From positions 1 to 42,177 of the forward strand of contig CAYWVC010000006.1 of assembly GCA_964461635.1 (NCBI GenBank): a stretch of 42,177 nucleotides of DNA. Direction: 5' to 3'. Shown in pieces: positions 18,661-24,941 of this stretch. The translations under genes and the position numbers were made by a program. The notes under the pieces are model-generated. The model saw nothing but the letters and a program-made list of their open reading frames with translations, was not told the origin of the DNA and ran no database searches. The stretch comes from RGIG3994 sp964461635 (lineage in GTDB: Bacteria > Bacillota > Clostridia > Oscillospirales > CAG-272). How positions within the stretch are numbered: position 1 is the stretch's first letter; each line of letters opens with the position of its first letter.

Positions 18661-19429
18661 GGATCTTACCGATATTATGAGGATCCTTCGCGCGCCCGGC
18701 GGCTGCCCGTGGGACGCCGAGCAAACGCACGGATCTATCCGCGACAGCTTTATTGAGGAGACCTACGAGGCGGTGGAGGCGATCGACAACGGCGACCGCG
18801 AATTGCTTTGCGAGGAGCTCGGCGACGTGCTTCTTCAAGTGGTGTTCCACTCCGCCATTGAGGAGGAGTGTGAGGGCGGCTTTGACGCGGGGGACGTGAT
18901 AAACGGCATATGCCGCAAGCTCATACACCGTCATCCGCACGTTTTCGGCGACGTGACGGTCGGATCGTCCGACGAGGTGCTCGGTAATTGGGAGAAGATC
19001 AAATCGGAGGAGAAGAGCCGAAACACCGTGACCTCCGTCCTCAAATCGGTTCCGAAGCAGTATCCGGCACTGATGAGAGCGGAGAAGGTGGGGAAGAAAG
19101 CCTCCTGCTTCGATTTCCCGGATGCGGAGTCGGTGTTCTCGAAGCTTGACGAGGAGAAGGAGGAGCTCCGTGCCGCGGTCGCCGAGGGAGATCACGGCAG
19201 AATACACGAGGAGGCGGGCGATCTACTGCTTACCGCAACGACTCTTTGCCGCAAGCTCGGCGTGAAGCCCGAGCGCGCGTTGTCGGATGCTACCGACAAG
19301 TTTATTTCCCGGTTTGAGCTCATTGAGAACGAGTTGCTGGCGGAGGGCAAGAGCCCCAACGGGGTCAGCACCGCCGAAATGGATGCAATTTGGGAAAAAA
19401 ACAAGCTGAAAATGCAAAAAAAACAGTAA
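18605..19429 (+). CDS. mazG: Nucleoside triphosphate pyrophosphohydrolase MazG
   Basis: House-cleaning enzyme converting (d)NTPs to NMPs plus pyrophosphate. The 274-aa product has two MazG repeats: the first with CPWDAEQTHGSIRDSFIEETYEAVEAID carrying the EExxE magnesium motif, the second around LDEEKEELRAAVAEGD with a second acidic cluster. The ATG at 18605 follows AAGGAAG; an in-frame TTG at 18584 would lie deeper in spoVB. The first 56 nt overlap spoVB in another frame. It is the last gene of the long collinear unit; no terminator is visible before the hup promoter. In Bacillus the homologous region of YabN is fused to a methylase-like domain, absent here. Confidence 0.93.
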   Translation: MEREEKIKALKEKKNYCFEDLTDIMRILRAPGGCPWDAEQTHGSIRDSFIEETYEAVEAIDNGDRELLCEELGDVLLQVVFHSAIEEECEGGFDAGDVINGICRKLIHRHPHVFGDVTVGSSDEVLGNWEKIKSEEKSRNTVTSVLKSVPKQYPALMRAEKVGKKASCFDFPDAESVFSKLDEEKEELRAAVAEGDHGRIHEEAGDLLLTATTLCRKLGVKPERALSDATDKFISRFELIENELLAEGKSPNGVSTAEMDAIWEKNKLKMQKKQ

Positions 19430-19446
19430 AAATGCTTATATTCTAC

Positions 19447-19475
19447 TTGAAATTTTCATTGAATGATGGTATTAT
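19447..19475 (+). promoter_or_regulatory. Promoter of hup
   Basis: TTGAAA 19447-19452, 17-bp spacer, TATTAT 19470-19475; start near 19482 with a 34-nt leader to the ATG. Confidence 0.75.
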
Positions 19476-19515
19476 ATAGTCAGAGATTTTAATAAAATGA
19501 AAGGAATTACGATCT

Positions 19516-19788
19516 ATGAACAAGACACAGCTTATTGAAGCGGTTGCCGCGAGCACCGGACTTAAGAAGAAGGATGCGGAGAACGCTGTCAACGCGACGT
19601 TTGCGGCTATCACCGATGCACTGAAGGCAAATGATAAGGTACAGCTTATCGGCTTCGGCACCTTTGAGACCAAGACCCGCGGCGAGCGCACCGGCAGAAA
19701 TCCCCAGACCGGCGAGCAGATCAAAATTGCGGCGTCTAAGTATCCCGCTTTCTCGGCAGGTAAGGCTCTTAAGGATTCCGTAAAATAA
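19516..19788 (+). CDS. hup: Histone-like DNA-binding protein HU
   Basis: A 90-residue HU/IHF-fold nucleoid protein of normal length. Family stretches are MNKTQLIEAVA at the N-terminus, FGTFETKTRGERTGRNPQTGE forming the DNA-binding beta arm, and the closing PAFSAGKALKDSVK. It has its own promoter and is followed by a terminator hairpin, so it is probably mostly monocistronic with read-through to rqcP. An hup gene between mazG and rqcP is also seen in other Clostridia and Bacilli relatives. Confidence 0.96.
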   Translation: MNKTQLIEAVAASTGLKKKDAENAVNATFAAITDALKANDKVQLIGFGTFETKTRGERTGRNPQTGEQIKIAASKYPAFSAGKALKDSVK

Positions 19789-19799
19789 GTCATCGTGCC

Positions 19800-19832
19800 C
19801 GGGCTGTGCCGATAAGGCTCAGCCCGAGTTTT
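19800..19832 (+). terminator. Terminator after hup, probably partial
   Basis: Stem 19800-19810 with 19816-19826 (one T-T mismatch), 5-nt loop, then AGTTTTC. The U-tract is short, and rqcP starts 17 bp later without a visible promoter of its own, so read-through likely feeds the rqcP-divIC genes. Confidence 0.7.
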
Positions 19833-19848
19833 CATAAAAGAGGCTGTT

Positions 19849-20091
19849 ATGCGACTTGATAAATATTTGAAGGTGTCACGTATCATCAAGCGGCGCACGG
19901 TGGCGAACGAGGCGTGCGATGCCGGACACGTAAGCGTGAACGGCAAGATAGCGCGTGCGTCCTACGAGGTCAAGCCCGGGGATGCCGTTGAGGTCACCTT
20001 CGGTCAACGAACGCTGCGACTGCGCGTGACCGACGTGCGCGAGACGGTGCGCAAGGATGCCGCCGCGGAAATGTACGAGATAATAGAATAA
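19849..20091 (+). CDS. rqcP: Ribosome quality-control S4-domain protein RqcP
   Basis: An 80-residue protein consisting almost only of an S4 RNA-binding domain (MRLDKYLKVSRIIKRRTVANEACDAG start, then VNGKIARASYEVKPGDAVEV). In Bacillus the same-size RqcP (YabO) binds the 50S next to the P-site tRNA and drives translocation during RqcH-directed alanine tailing. Hsp15 has the same domain but is larger. Its place between mazG/hup and yabP matches yabO exactly. RqcH is encoded about 16 kb upstream in this window. Confidence 0.92.
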   Translation: MRLDKYLKVSRIIKRRTVANEACDAGHVSVNGKIARASYEVKPGDAVEVTFGQRTLRLRVTDVRETVRKDAAAEMYEIIE

Positions 20092-20103
20092 TAACTTTGC
20101 CAT

Positions 20104-20134
20104 CCGAATAAGTATTTGATGAATGATTATTCGG
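20104..20134 (+). repeat. 8-bp inverted repeat ahead of yabP
   Basis: CCGAATAA 20104-20111 pairs with TTATTCGG 20127-20134. There is no T-run, so it is not a terminator; its right arm overlaps the first two G of the yabP ribosome binding site. Confidence 0.6.
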
Positions 20135-20144
20135 GGGTGATGAT

Positions 20145-20429
20145 ATGGATGAGACGAAGCGGGGCACCGATGTGCCCCATGAGCTCGTGCTTACGGGCAG
20201 GCGGGAGCTGAAGGTCAGCGGGGTAAAAGAGGTGTTGAGCTTTGACGATCGGTCGGTGGCGCTTGACACGGTGTGCGGTGAGCTTACGATCGACGGCGAG
20301 GGACTTAAGGTATCGGCACTTGATACCAAATGCGGGCGCGTTTCCGTCGTCGGAAACGTTACGTCCGCAGTCTATTCCGATAACCCGTCCGGGGAACGTA
20401 AAGGTCTTTTCGGCAGGTTGTTCAAGTGA
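20145..20429 (+). CDS. yabP: Sporulation protein YabP
   Basis: A 94-aa YabP/YqfC-family protein: PHELVLTGRRELKVSGVKEVLSFDD is the family opening, and the rest is a small beta-rich domain. In Bacillus it is made in the mother cell under sigma-E and is involved in spore coat/cortex formation. The ATG at 20145 follows GGGGGTG at 20133-20139, part of which is paired in an 8-bp hairpin (20104-20134). I see no clear sigma-E promoter. The stop overlaps the GTG of yabQ. Confidence 0.9.
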   Translation: MDETKRGTDVPHELVLTGRRELKVSGVKEVLSFDDRSVALDTVCGELTIDGEGLKVSALDTKCGRVSVVGNVTSAVYSDNPSGERKGLFGRLFK

Positions 20430-21127
20430 TAGACGTTTCGCAGACCGCAATATTCGTGCTCTACCTTGTGTCGTTGGCGCTTGGCTTTTGCTTGGCGGTG
20501 GCGTACGATCTTACCGCGATAATGCCGGCTCTTTGCGGCAGGGTGTTTTCCGCCGAGCTGAGGGCTCGCCTGTATGCCAAGTCACTGCCGTTGATCGGCA
20601 AGCTCGGTCCGCCATTTTCCGGGCGGCGTGTCGGGGCGTTAACGGGCTTTGCCCTGTTTCTGCACGATACGGTCTTTTTCGCGCTGTCCGGAGCGGCAAC
20701 TGCTCTTGCGGTCTATTGCTTTGGGGACGGGGTTTTCAGATTTGGGGTCCCGATCTTCCTCATCTCAGGCATTTGCCTTTACCGTATGGCACCGAGACGG
20801 GGCGTTTTGGCACTTGCAGAGCTCGTTTTCTTCGCTCTGCGATGCACGGTCGCTTACGCCGTGTTTTTCACGGTGACTCCTGCGGTCCGGCTGTGCAAAA
20901 GGGTGAACCGTAGGATTGCCCACGCGTGCTTTTTGCGTCGGGTGCGGCGATATATGAAGAAGGAATACGATACTGTCCGACGTGCGGATCGCACCGGACT
21001 GCTGAATATAAAAATTAAGGTTTCGGAGGAAGTACGAAATGGAGGAAGGCGCAAAAAGCAAAAAACGGGTGATGATATGGATGACGGTCCTTCTTCTCGC
21101 CGCGGCATTGGTGATATCGTGCGTTAA
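20426..21127 (+). CDS. yabQ: Spore cortex biosynthesis protein YabQ
   Basis: A membrane protein of 233 aa with four or five helices in its first 150 residues, followed by a basic cytoplasmic tail. It opens like the family (VSQTAIFVLYLVSLALGFCLAVAYD), in which the N-terminal helices precede a region around LHDTVFF. YabQ is needed for spore cortex in Bacillus. The start is GTG 20426 overlapping the yabP stop. Its last 89 nt overlap divIC in another frame, longer than the Bacillus arrangement, so the tail beyond about residue 203 is probably unconstrained. Confidence 0.85.
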   Translation: MIDVSQTAIFVLYLVSLALGFCLAVAYDLTAIMPALCGRVFSAELRARLYAKSLPLIGKLGPPFSGRRVGALTGFALFLHDTVFFALSGAATALAVYCFGDGVFRFGVPIFLISGICLYRMAPRRGVLALAELVFFALRCTVAYAVFFTVTPAVRLCKRVNRRIAHACFLRRVRRYMKKEYDTVRRADRTGLLNIKIKVSEEVRNGGRRKKQKTGDDMDDGPSSRRGIGDIVR

Positions 21128-21320
21128 CCTTATGAAATACAATCAGAAGCGACAGGAGGCTGCCCGTCTGGCACTTGAGCGCGAGGAGCTTCAGGGCAGG
21201 GTGGATGAGCTGAAATACCGCCTTTCGTCGCCGATCGACGACGCGTACATTGAAAAGGTCGCGAGGGAGAAGTTCGGATTGTACTTTCCGGATGAGATCA
21301 TATATTTCAACGGTAAATGA
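21039..21320 (+). CDS. divIC: Septum formation initiator DivIC (FtsB-like)
   Basis: A 93-aa bitopic protein: short basic N-terminus, one helix at about residues 10-29, then an extracellular coiled coil (QKRQEAARLALEREELQGRVDELKY) and the short motif KVAREKFGLYFPDE typical of DivIC/FtsB. It joins FtsL and DivIB/FtsQ in the divisome and regulates septal wall synthesis. GGAGG just before the ATG at 21039 fixes the start. It closes the yab sporulation/division cluster; a bidirectional terminator follows. Confidence 0.92.
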   Translation: MEEGAKSKKRVMIWMTVLLLAAALVISCVNLMKYNQKRQEAARLALEREELQGRVDELKYRLSSPIDDAYIEKVAREKFGLYFPDEIIYFNGK

Positions 21321-21334
21321 GCCCGAGAACAAAC

Positions 21335-21366
21335 AAAAAGCGGATGTCCGAGGACATCCGCTTTTT
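21335..21366. terminator. Bidirectional terminator between divIC and rplL
   Basis: Near-perfect palindrome: AAAAAGCGGATGTCC 21335-21349 pairs with 21352-21366, A-tract on one side and T-tract on the other. It ends both the plus-strand divIC unit and the minus-strand rplJL unit. Confidence 0.92.
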
Positions 21367-21399
21367 GTACAGTCTTTTTCTTTTTTGCCTTGCGGCAGC

Positions 21400-21774
21400 T
21401 TACTTAACCTCGACGGTTGCGCCGGCGTCCTCAAGCTGTTTCTTGAGAGCCTCGGCATCAGCCTTGGAGCAGCCTTCCTTGATGGTCTTGGGCGCGCCCT
21501 CGACGAGGTCCTTCGCGTCCTTAAGTCCGAGACCGGTGATCTCACGTACGACCTTGATAACGGCGAGCTTGTTAGAGCCGAAGCCGGCAAGGACTACGTC
21601 AAACTCGGTCTTCTCCTCGGCGGCGGGAGCTGCGCCTGCGGCAGCGACTACGCCTACGGGAGCGGCGGCGGATACGCCGAACTCTTCCTCTACGGCCTTT
21701 ACGAGCTCGTTCAGCTCAAGAATGGTAAGACCTTTAATTTCTTCAACAAGTGCATTGATCTTTTCGGATGCCAT
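21400..21774 (-). CDS. rplL: 50S ribosomal protein L7/L12
   Basis: Stalk protein of 124 aa that recruits translation GTPases. It has the N-terminal dimerisation helix region (MASEKINALVEEIKGLTILELNEL), an Ala/Val/Pro-rich hinge (AAAPVGVVAAAGAAPAAEE) and the globular domain with KIAVIKVVREITGLGLKDAKDLVE-type sequence, close to the family consensus. GGAGG lies before the ATG. The stop is 34 bases from a terminator and no rpoB follows, unlike the usual rplJL-rpoBC order. Confidence 0.97.
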   Translation of the reverse strand: MASEKINALVEEIKGLTILELNELVKAVEEEFGVSAAAPVGVVAAAGAAPAAEEKTEFDVVLAGFGSNKLAVIKVVREITGLGLKDAKDLVEGAPKTIKEGCSKADAEALKKQLEDAGATVEVK

Positions 21775-21828
21775 GGTAAATTACCTCCAAAATATTAAGT
21801 GAAATTTTTACTTGATTATGCCGTCAGA

Positions 21829-22371
21829 TCAGGCTTCCGCAGGAGCGGCAGCCTCGGCAGTGGCTTCGGGTGCGGCTTCGCCGTTCTTGTCCGCGACCGC
21901 CTGAAGAGCGTACGCGAGCTTGTAAACGGGCGATTTGATGCTTCCGAGGAACTTTCCGATGAGGACTTCCTTGGACGGGACATCGGCGAGCTGGAGAACG
22001 GTGTTGGCGTCAACGACCTTGCCGTCGACGTAACCGGCGAGGATCTTGAAGGACTCGACCTTGTCGTCGTACTTCTTCAGAACCTTTGCGGCGGCTATTT
22101 CATCCTTCTCACTGACGGCGATCGCAGTCATACCGTTAAGGTAGGGCTTGAGGTCGCCGAAGCCGGCTATCTCGCAAGCGCGGCCGGTGAGCGTGTTCTT
22201 CTGAACGGTATAGCTTACTCCGGCTTCGCGCAGGGCTTTGCGCATCTGGGTGTCGTCCTCGACCGTGATGCCCTGATACTGTACCAGGACGCCGGCGACC
22301 GAGTTCTTGATCTGTTCGGCGAGGTCAGCAACTACCTGCTGTTTCTGCTCAAGTATTGCTTTGCTGGGCAT
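21829..22371 (-). CDS. rplJ: 50S ribosomal protein L10
   Basis: L10 anchors L7/L12 dimers to the 23S rRNA and also represses its own operon by binding the leader. The 180-aa product begins MPSKAILEQKQQVVADLAEQIK; the family core is GVLVQYQGITVEDDTQMRKALREAGVSYTVQKNTL. An Ala/Glu-rich C-terminal tail (AAPEATAEAAAPAEA) follows the L12-binding helix and is longer than usual. I use ATG 22371 because GGGAGG lies just upstream; upstream in-frame codons lie inside the leader attenuator. Confidence 0.96.
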   Translation of the reverse strand: MPSKAILEQKQQVVADLAEQIKNSVAGVLVQYQGITVEDDTQMRKALREAGVSYTVQKNTLTGRACEIAGFGDLKPYLNGMTAIAVSEKDEIAAAKVLKKYDDKVESFKILAGYVDGKVVDANTVLQLADVPSKEVLIGKFLGSIKSPVYKLAYALQAVADKNGEAAPEATAEAAAPAEA

Positions 22372-22519
22372 ATTGATTACCTCCCATTGGAAAATAAAAA
22401 ATCTTTCTCCCGCTTGGCACACGCCACCGAAGAAAGATCAATAACCGACTGTTAAGCTATAAATCAATCCTCGGCAGGGAAGCGGATGCTTTTACGGGAA
22501 CCTGCTGTCTTTGGATAAC
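22372..22519 (-). ncRNA. L10 leader (ribosomal protein leader, attenuated)
   Basis: About 148 nt between the promoter start and rplJ. Conserved L10-leader pieces are readable on the minus strand: AAAGACAGCAGG near the 5' end and CCTGCCGAGG downstream, which pair through GCAGG/CCTGC, followed by a terminator hairpin before the ribosome binding site. In Firmicutes, L10(L12)4 binding to the first part favours termination, so rplJL is reduced when stalk proteins are in excess. Confidence 0.87.
22391..22438 (-). terminator. Attenuator hairpin in the L10 leader
   Basis: On the minus strand ATCTTTCT (22431-22438) pairs with AGAAAGAT (22401-22408), with an inner TGGC/GCCA hairpin closing GTGT, then TTTTTTATTTT in 22391-22401. 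It precedes the rplJ ribosome binding site. Confidence 0.82.
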
Positions 22520-22525
22520 AGGGGG

Positions 22526-22554
22526 ATTATAACACAAAAAAGCCCCCTTGTCAA
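22526..22554 (-). promoter_or_regulatory. Promoter of rplJL
   Basis: Minus strand: consensus TTGACA (22549-22554), 17-bp spacer, consensus TATAAT (22526-22531). The -35 lies inside the terminator hairpin of the upstream HTH gene. Confidence 0.92.
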
Positions 22555-22566
22555 GGGCTTTTTCGC
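22536..22566 (-). terminator. Terminator of the membrane-protein/HTH operon
   Basis: Minus strand: AAAAAGCCC and GGGCTTTTTT form the stem, with a small AAGG/CCTT extension, ending in six T. It begins within 10 bases of the HTH gene's stop and overlaps the rplJL promoter. Confidence 0.8.
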
Positions 22567-22571
22567 ATTTT

Positions 22572-23114
22572 TCAGCTATTTGCGCGAATTATCTTTTCTG
22601 CCGAGGATAAAGCACGCTCGCGTATCCAATCGGGGGATACGATCCTTATCTCCGCGTTGAGCGTCATAACTATGCCGAGAAACAGGTCAACGCTGTGGAA
22701 TTCGCACACGTAGCGGTGCTTTTTGGGCGACGACGAGGTGATGAAGCTTTTGAGCTCTAACAAGGCGAGCTTATCCCGCGTCTCGATCTCCGCCATATAG
22801 GGGATTTGGAGCTGAACCTCGCCGCCTATGGATTCGGTGACGCCGGGGCGGAGCTTGGCGGCAAGCCCGACGTATTCGTCGTCGTTGCTTTCGGTCACCG
22901 AGGCGGGGAGCTCGAACGGGGCTGTGTAGCGAAAGCCCTTGGCGGCATAATCGTATTCGATCGGTGCTCCGAGCTTTTCCCGCATATAAGCAATATCGCG
23001 TCGCGCCTGACGCTCGGAGATGCCGAATTTTTCGGCGATCCTGCACTCGTTGGGAAAGCTGCCGGAGGCGATCCTCGTGTGGGTCCAGCGTATACGCTTG
23101 CTTCTCTCAGTCAT
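22572..23114 (-). CDS. Short HTH regulator resembling a WYL-family protein without the WYL core
   Basis: A 180-aa protein. Residues about 5-60 are a DeoR/HTH_11-type winged helix (FPNECRIAEKFGISERQARRDIAYMREKLGAPIEYDYAAKGFRYT), which is the N-terminus of WYL regulators. The C-terminal 60 residues (RYVCEFHSVDLFLGIVMTLNAEIRIVSPDWIRERA) look like the WCX domain at the end of WYL proteins. A full WYL regulator is about 300 aa; the ligand-binding WYL block is missing. Its ligand and targets are unknown. I chose ATG 23114 because GGAAGGGG precedes it; a longer 5' extension would sit inside the upstream gene. It overlaps the membrane protein gene by 8 nt, so they form an operon. Confidence 0.8.
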   Translation of the reverse strand: MTERSKRIRWTHTRIASGSFPNECRIAEKFGISERQARRDIAYMREKLGAPIEYDYAAKGFRYTAPFELPASVTESNDDEYVGLAAKLRPGVTESIGGEVQLQIPYMAEIETRDKLALLELKSFITSSSPKKHRYVCEFHSVDLFLGIVMTLNAEIRIVSPDWIRERALSSAEKIIRANS

Positions 23115-24066
23115 CGCGGTCCCCTTCCTTATCGGGGGCTTCGGCTTCTTCGCCCTCCGAATCGTTATCCAAAGAGACGTATTCCGACGAGGCGTATTGA
23201 TCCATACGTTCTGCAAGATCGCGGGCGCTTACGAAAACGAAGATTCTGACCGAAGAGTAGGCAAATGTGCCGAGCGAAATGAGGTTATATAATAAATAGG
23301 TAGGATACAGCGGACCCGCGACCGTACCGGCGACTAAGCCCACAAGCCACGGTATTGAGGAAGCGCAGGAGGTTATCATCGTCAGAAACCCGACGGAGAG
23401 ATAGAGCCTCGGCTTTGAGATATCGAGCAGACCTCGGAGCTCCGACAGGATGAAAAGCATAAACGCTATCATAGAATAGCTGAACATCAGCTTGCCCGTT
23501 GCGTTCATAGATACCGTGGTGTCAAAATAGGACAGCGCGATTAAGGCGACGAGCTCCAAGAGCAGGGCAAAGCCGACGAGCGCGTGATATTCGTTGCGCT
23601 TCTGCTCGCGGTCGGCGGCGAAAAAGTTCAACACGAAATACGCGGCGGCGGCAAGAGAGAGCAACGCAACTGCGGCTATGAGCAGGAGCATCGGCAACGA
23701 GCTGTCAAACGAGCTGATATACACCGTAAAGATTCCGAGGTCGATGCGGCAGAGGCTCAAGAATGCGATGGCGGAGGTTACAAGAAACGCGACCGCCAGA
23801 TATACCGACGGGAAGAGAACCGGAGCCGTGGCGGGTGACGCGCCGCTGAGCTCGCCTTTCGGAAAAACGAACAGCGGAGCGAAGGCGGCAAGCGATGCTA
23901 TGGCAACGACGGTCTTGAATGCAACCGACACCGCCGAGCTGTCAAAGTACCCTTTGCTCCCGTCGTAGGAGATACATATTGCGATCGCGCCGAGGACTGC
24001 GGCTATCACGCACAGCGCGAGCATTGAGAAATAGCAGATCTTCAGCTTTTTCGAAAGCTTTGTCAT
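23107..24066 (-). CDS. Multi-pass membrane protein, function unknown
   Basis: I do not recognise this 319-aa protein. It has about eight hydrophobic helices (roughly residues 13-33, 47-70, 84-104, 124-146, 162-182, 190-210, 219-245, 250-272) and ends in a 40-residue cytoplasmic tail that is strongly acidic (DNDSEGEEAEAPDKEGDRDD). There is no ATPase, transport or catalytic motif I can name. GGAAGGA precedes the ATG. The downstream HTH gene overlaps its end by 8 nt, so regulator and membrane protein are produced together, a layout common for a sensor or transporter with its own regulator; that is inference only. Confidence 0.78.
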   Translation of the reverse strand: MTKLSKKLKICYFSMLALCVIAAVLGAIAICISYDGSKGYFDSSAVSVAFKTVVAIASLAAFAPLFVFPKGELSGASPATAPVLFPSVYLAVAFLVTSAIAFLSLCRIDLGIFTVYISSFDSSLPMLLLIAAVALLSLAAAAYFVLNFFAADREQKRNEYHALVGFALLLELVALIALSYFDTTVSMNATGKLMFSYSMIAFMLFILSELRGLLDISKPRLYLSVGFLTMITSCASSIPWLVGLVAGTVAGPLYPTYLLYNLISLGTFAYSSVRIFVFVSARDLAERMDQYASSEYVSLDNDSEGEEAEAPDKEGDRDD

Positions 24067-24108
24067 ATCAACGTCTTCCTTCCGATCAAAAAATCTTCCA
24101 TATATTAC

Positions 24109-24117
24109 AGTATAGCA
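24109..24117 (-). promoter_or_regulatory. Possible promoter of the membrane-protein/HTH operon
   Basis: Minus strand extended -10 TGcTATACT (TATACT at 24109-24114). No good -35 is seen at the right distance. It would give a leader of about 35 nt. Confidence 0.42.
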
Positions 24118-24271
24118 CGCAATTGTGAATTAAATGTAACCAACTGCCCGTGCGACAGAAAAATACGCATTCGGCGGTTACCGAAACGTGCGCTTTTGAA
24201 TATTGTATAAAATTCACAAAAGCAAGGCGCAAAAAAAGCTTAAAATCTCCGAAACGACAGTCGACATAGTG
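24118..24271. other. AT-rich intergenic stretch between divergent operons
   Basis: No reading frame, RNA gene or clear hairpin recognised. It separates the minus-strand membrane-protein operon from the S10 promoter and could hold operators for either. Confidence 0.5.
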
Positions 24272-24300
24272 TTGAAAAAAAAGGAAATGTGTGATATAAT
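24272..24300 (+). promoter_or_regulatory. Main promoter of the S10-spc-alpha operon
   Basis: TTGAAA 24272-24277, 17-bp spacer, extended -10 TGaTATAAT with TATAAT at 24295-24300. No other comparable promoter is seen before rplQ ends at 40264. Confidence 0.88.
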
Positions 24301-24400
24301 TGAAAAGCTTGATGTGCGATGAAACGGGAGATTGCGGTGAAGGGGACGCCCTTGACCGGTAACTTCCGCGGAGTATGTCCGATAAACGGGCGAGTGTATG

Positions 24401-24430
24401 ACCGGATGCGGAGCTTTCCGACGGTTTTTT
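24401..24430 (+). terminator. Attenuator-like hairpin in the rpsJ leader
   Basis: ACCG 24401-24404 pairs with CGGT 24422-24425, and CGGA 24409-24412 with TCCG 24417-24420, separated by a GATG/A internal loop; T-run 24425-24430. It is weaker than the end-of-operon terminators, as expected for a regulated one. Confidence 0.5.
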
Positions 24431-24478
24431 AAGGTCCTCGGATCCCGGAATTCTTCCTTAGATGCTGATAGGAGAAGA

Positions 24479-24532
24479 ATGCCGGTATTTTGCGGGGAAA
24501 CCGAAGAAACGCGCGGAGCCGTGTTCAAGTAG
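24479..24532 (+). other. Possible 17-codon leader peptide ORF
   Basis: ATG at 24479 has GGAG at 24471-24474 and runs to TAG at 24530-24532 (MPVFCGETEETRGAVFK). Both the GGAG and the start lie in the stem of hairpin 24445-24485. It may be chance; no clear codon bias can be judged at this length. Confidence 0.22.
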
Positions 24533-24629
24533 TACGCCCCATTTTCGAAAGACGCAGATCGCGCCGCGCTTCATTAATTATTGTGCGGGCGGGCGCGGAC
24601 AGGCAAATTCAAAAAGGAGGCAAAGAAAG

Positions 24630-24941
24630 ATGGCAGTAAAAGAGAAGATCAGAGTCAGGCTGAAGAGCTATGACCACACTCTCATCGACACTGCTTGCGA
24701 GAAGATCGTGGACGTTGCCAAGAGAAACGGCGCAACCGTTTCGGGCCCCGTTCCGCTTCCGACCGACAAGGAGATCATCACGATCCTTCGTGCCGTTCAC
24801 AAGTACAAGGATTCTCGCGAACAGTTCGAGCTCAGAACTCACAAGAGACTGATCGACATCATCAAACCGTCGCAGAAATGCGTTGACGCGCTGATGAACG
24901 TTGAACTTCCCGCCGGAGTCGAAATCGATATAAAGCTCTGA
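24630..24941 (+). CDS. rpsJ: 30S ribosomal protein S10
   Basis: A 103-aa protein of standard size, first gene of the 31-gene S10-spc-alpha operon; S10 sits in the 30S head and, as NusE, also takes part in antitermination. The opening KEKIRVRLKSYDHTLIDTACEKIVDVAKRNGATVSGPVPLPT is close to consensus. The ATG at 24630 follows AAGGAGG; a longer in-frame extension (from 24462) would run through the leader and has no family support. A 146-nt gap follows before rplC. Confidence 0.97.
   Translation: MAVKEKIRVRLKSYDHTLIDTACEKIVDVAKRNGATVSGPVPLPTDKEIITILRAVHKYKDSREQFELRTHKRLIDIIKPSQKCVDALMNVELPAGVEIDIKL

Larger units (their letters stand above)
24307..24629 (+). ncRNA. Structured 5' leader of the S10 operon
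   Basis: About 320 nt of non-coding RNA before rpsJ. Readable elements: a 9-bp hairpin with one mismatch (24336-24344 with 24349-24357, loop GACG); an attenuator-like hairpin with six T (24401-24430); a 13-bp hairpin (24445-24458 with 24470-24485) that buries a GGAG and ATG; and a possible long-range pair GCGCGG 24511-24516 with CCGCGC 24564-24569. I do not recognise it as a described leader class. It is a candidate for autoregulation by a protein of the operon (L4 in E. coli, by analogy). Confidence 0.65.

Noticed and set aside
22371..22422. Longer rplJ start at 22422
   Set aside because: It lies inside the leader attenuator hairpin; family alignment begins at MPSKA with its own GGGAGG.
24462..24629. 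N-terminal extension of S10 through the leader
   Set aside because: S10 is about 103 aa in all bacteria I know, and AAGGAGG directly precedes ATG 24630.
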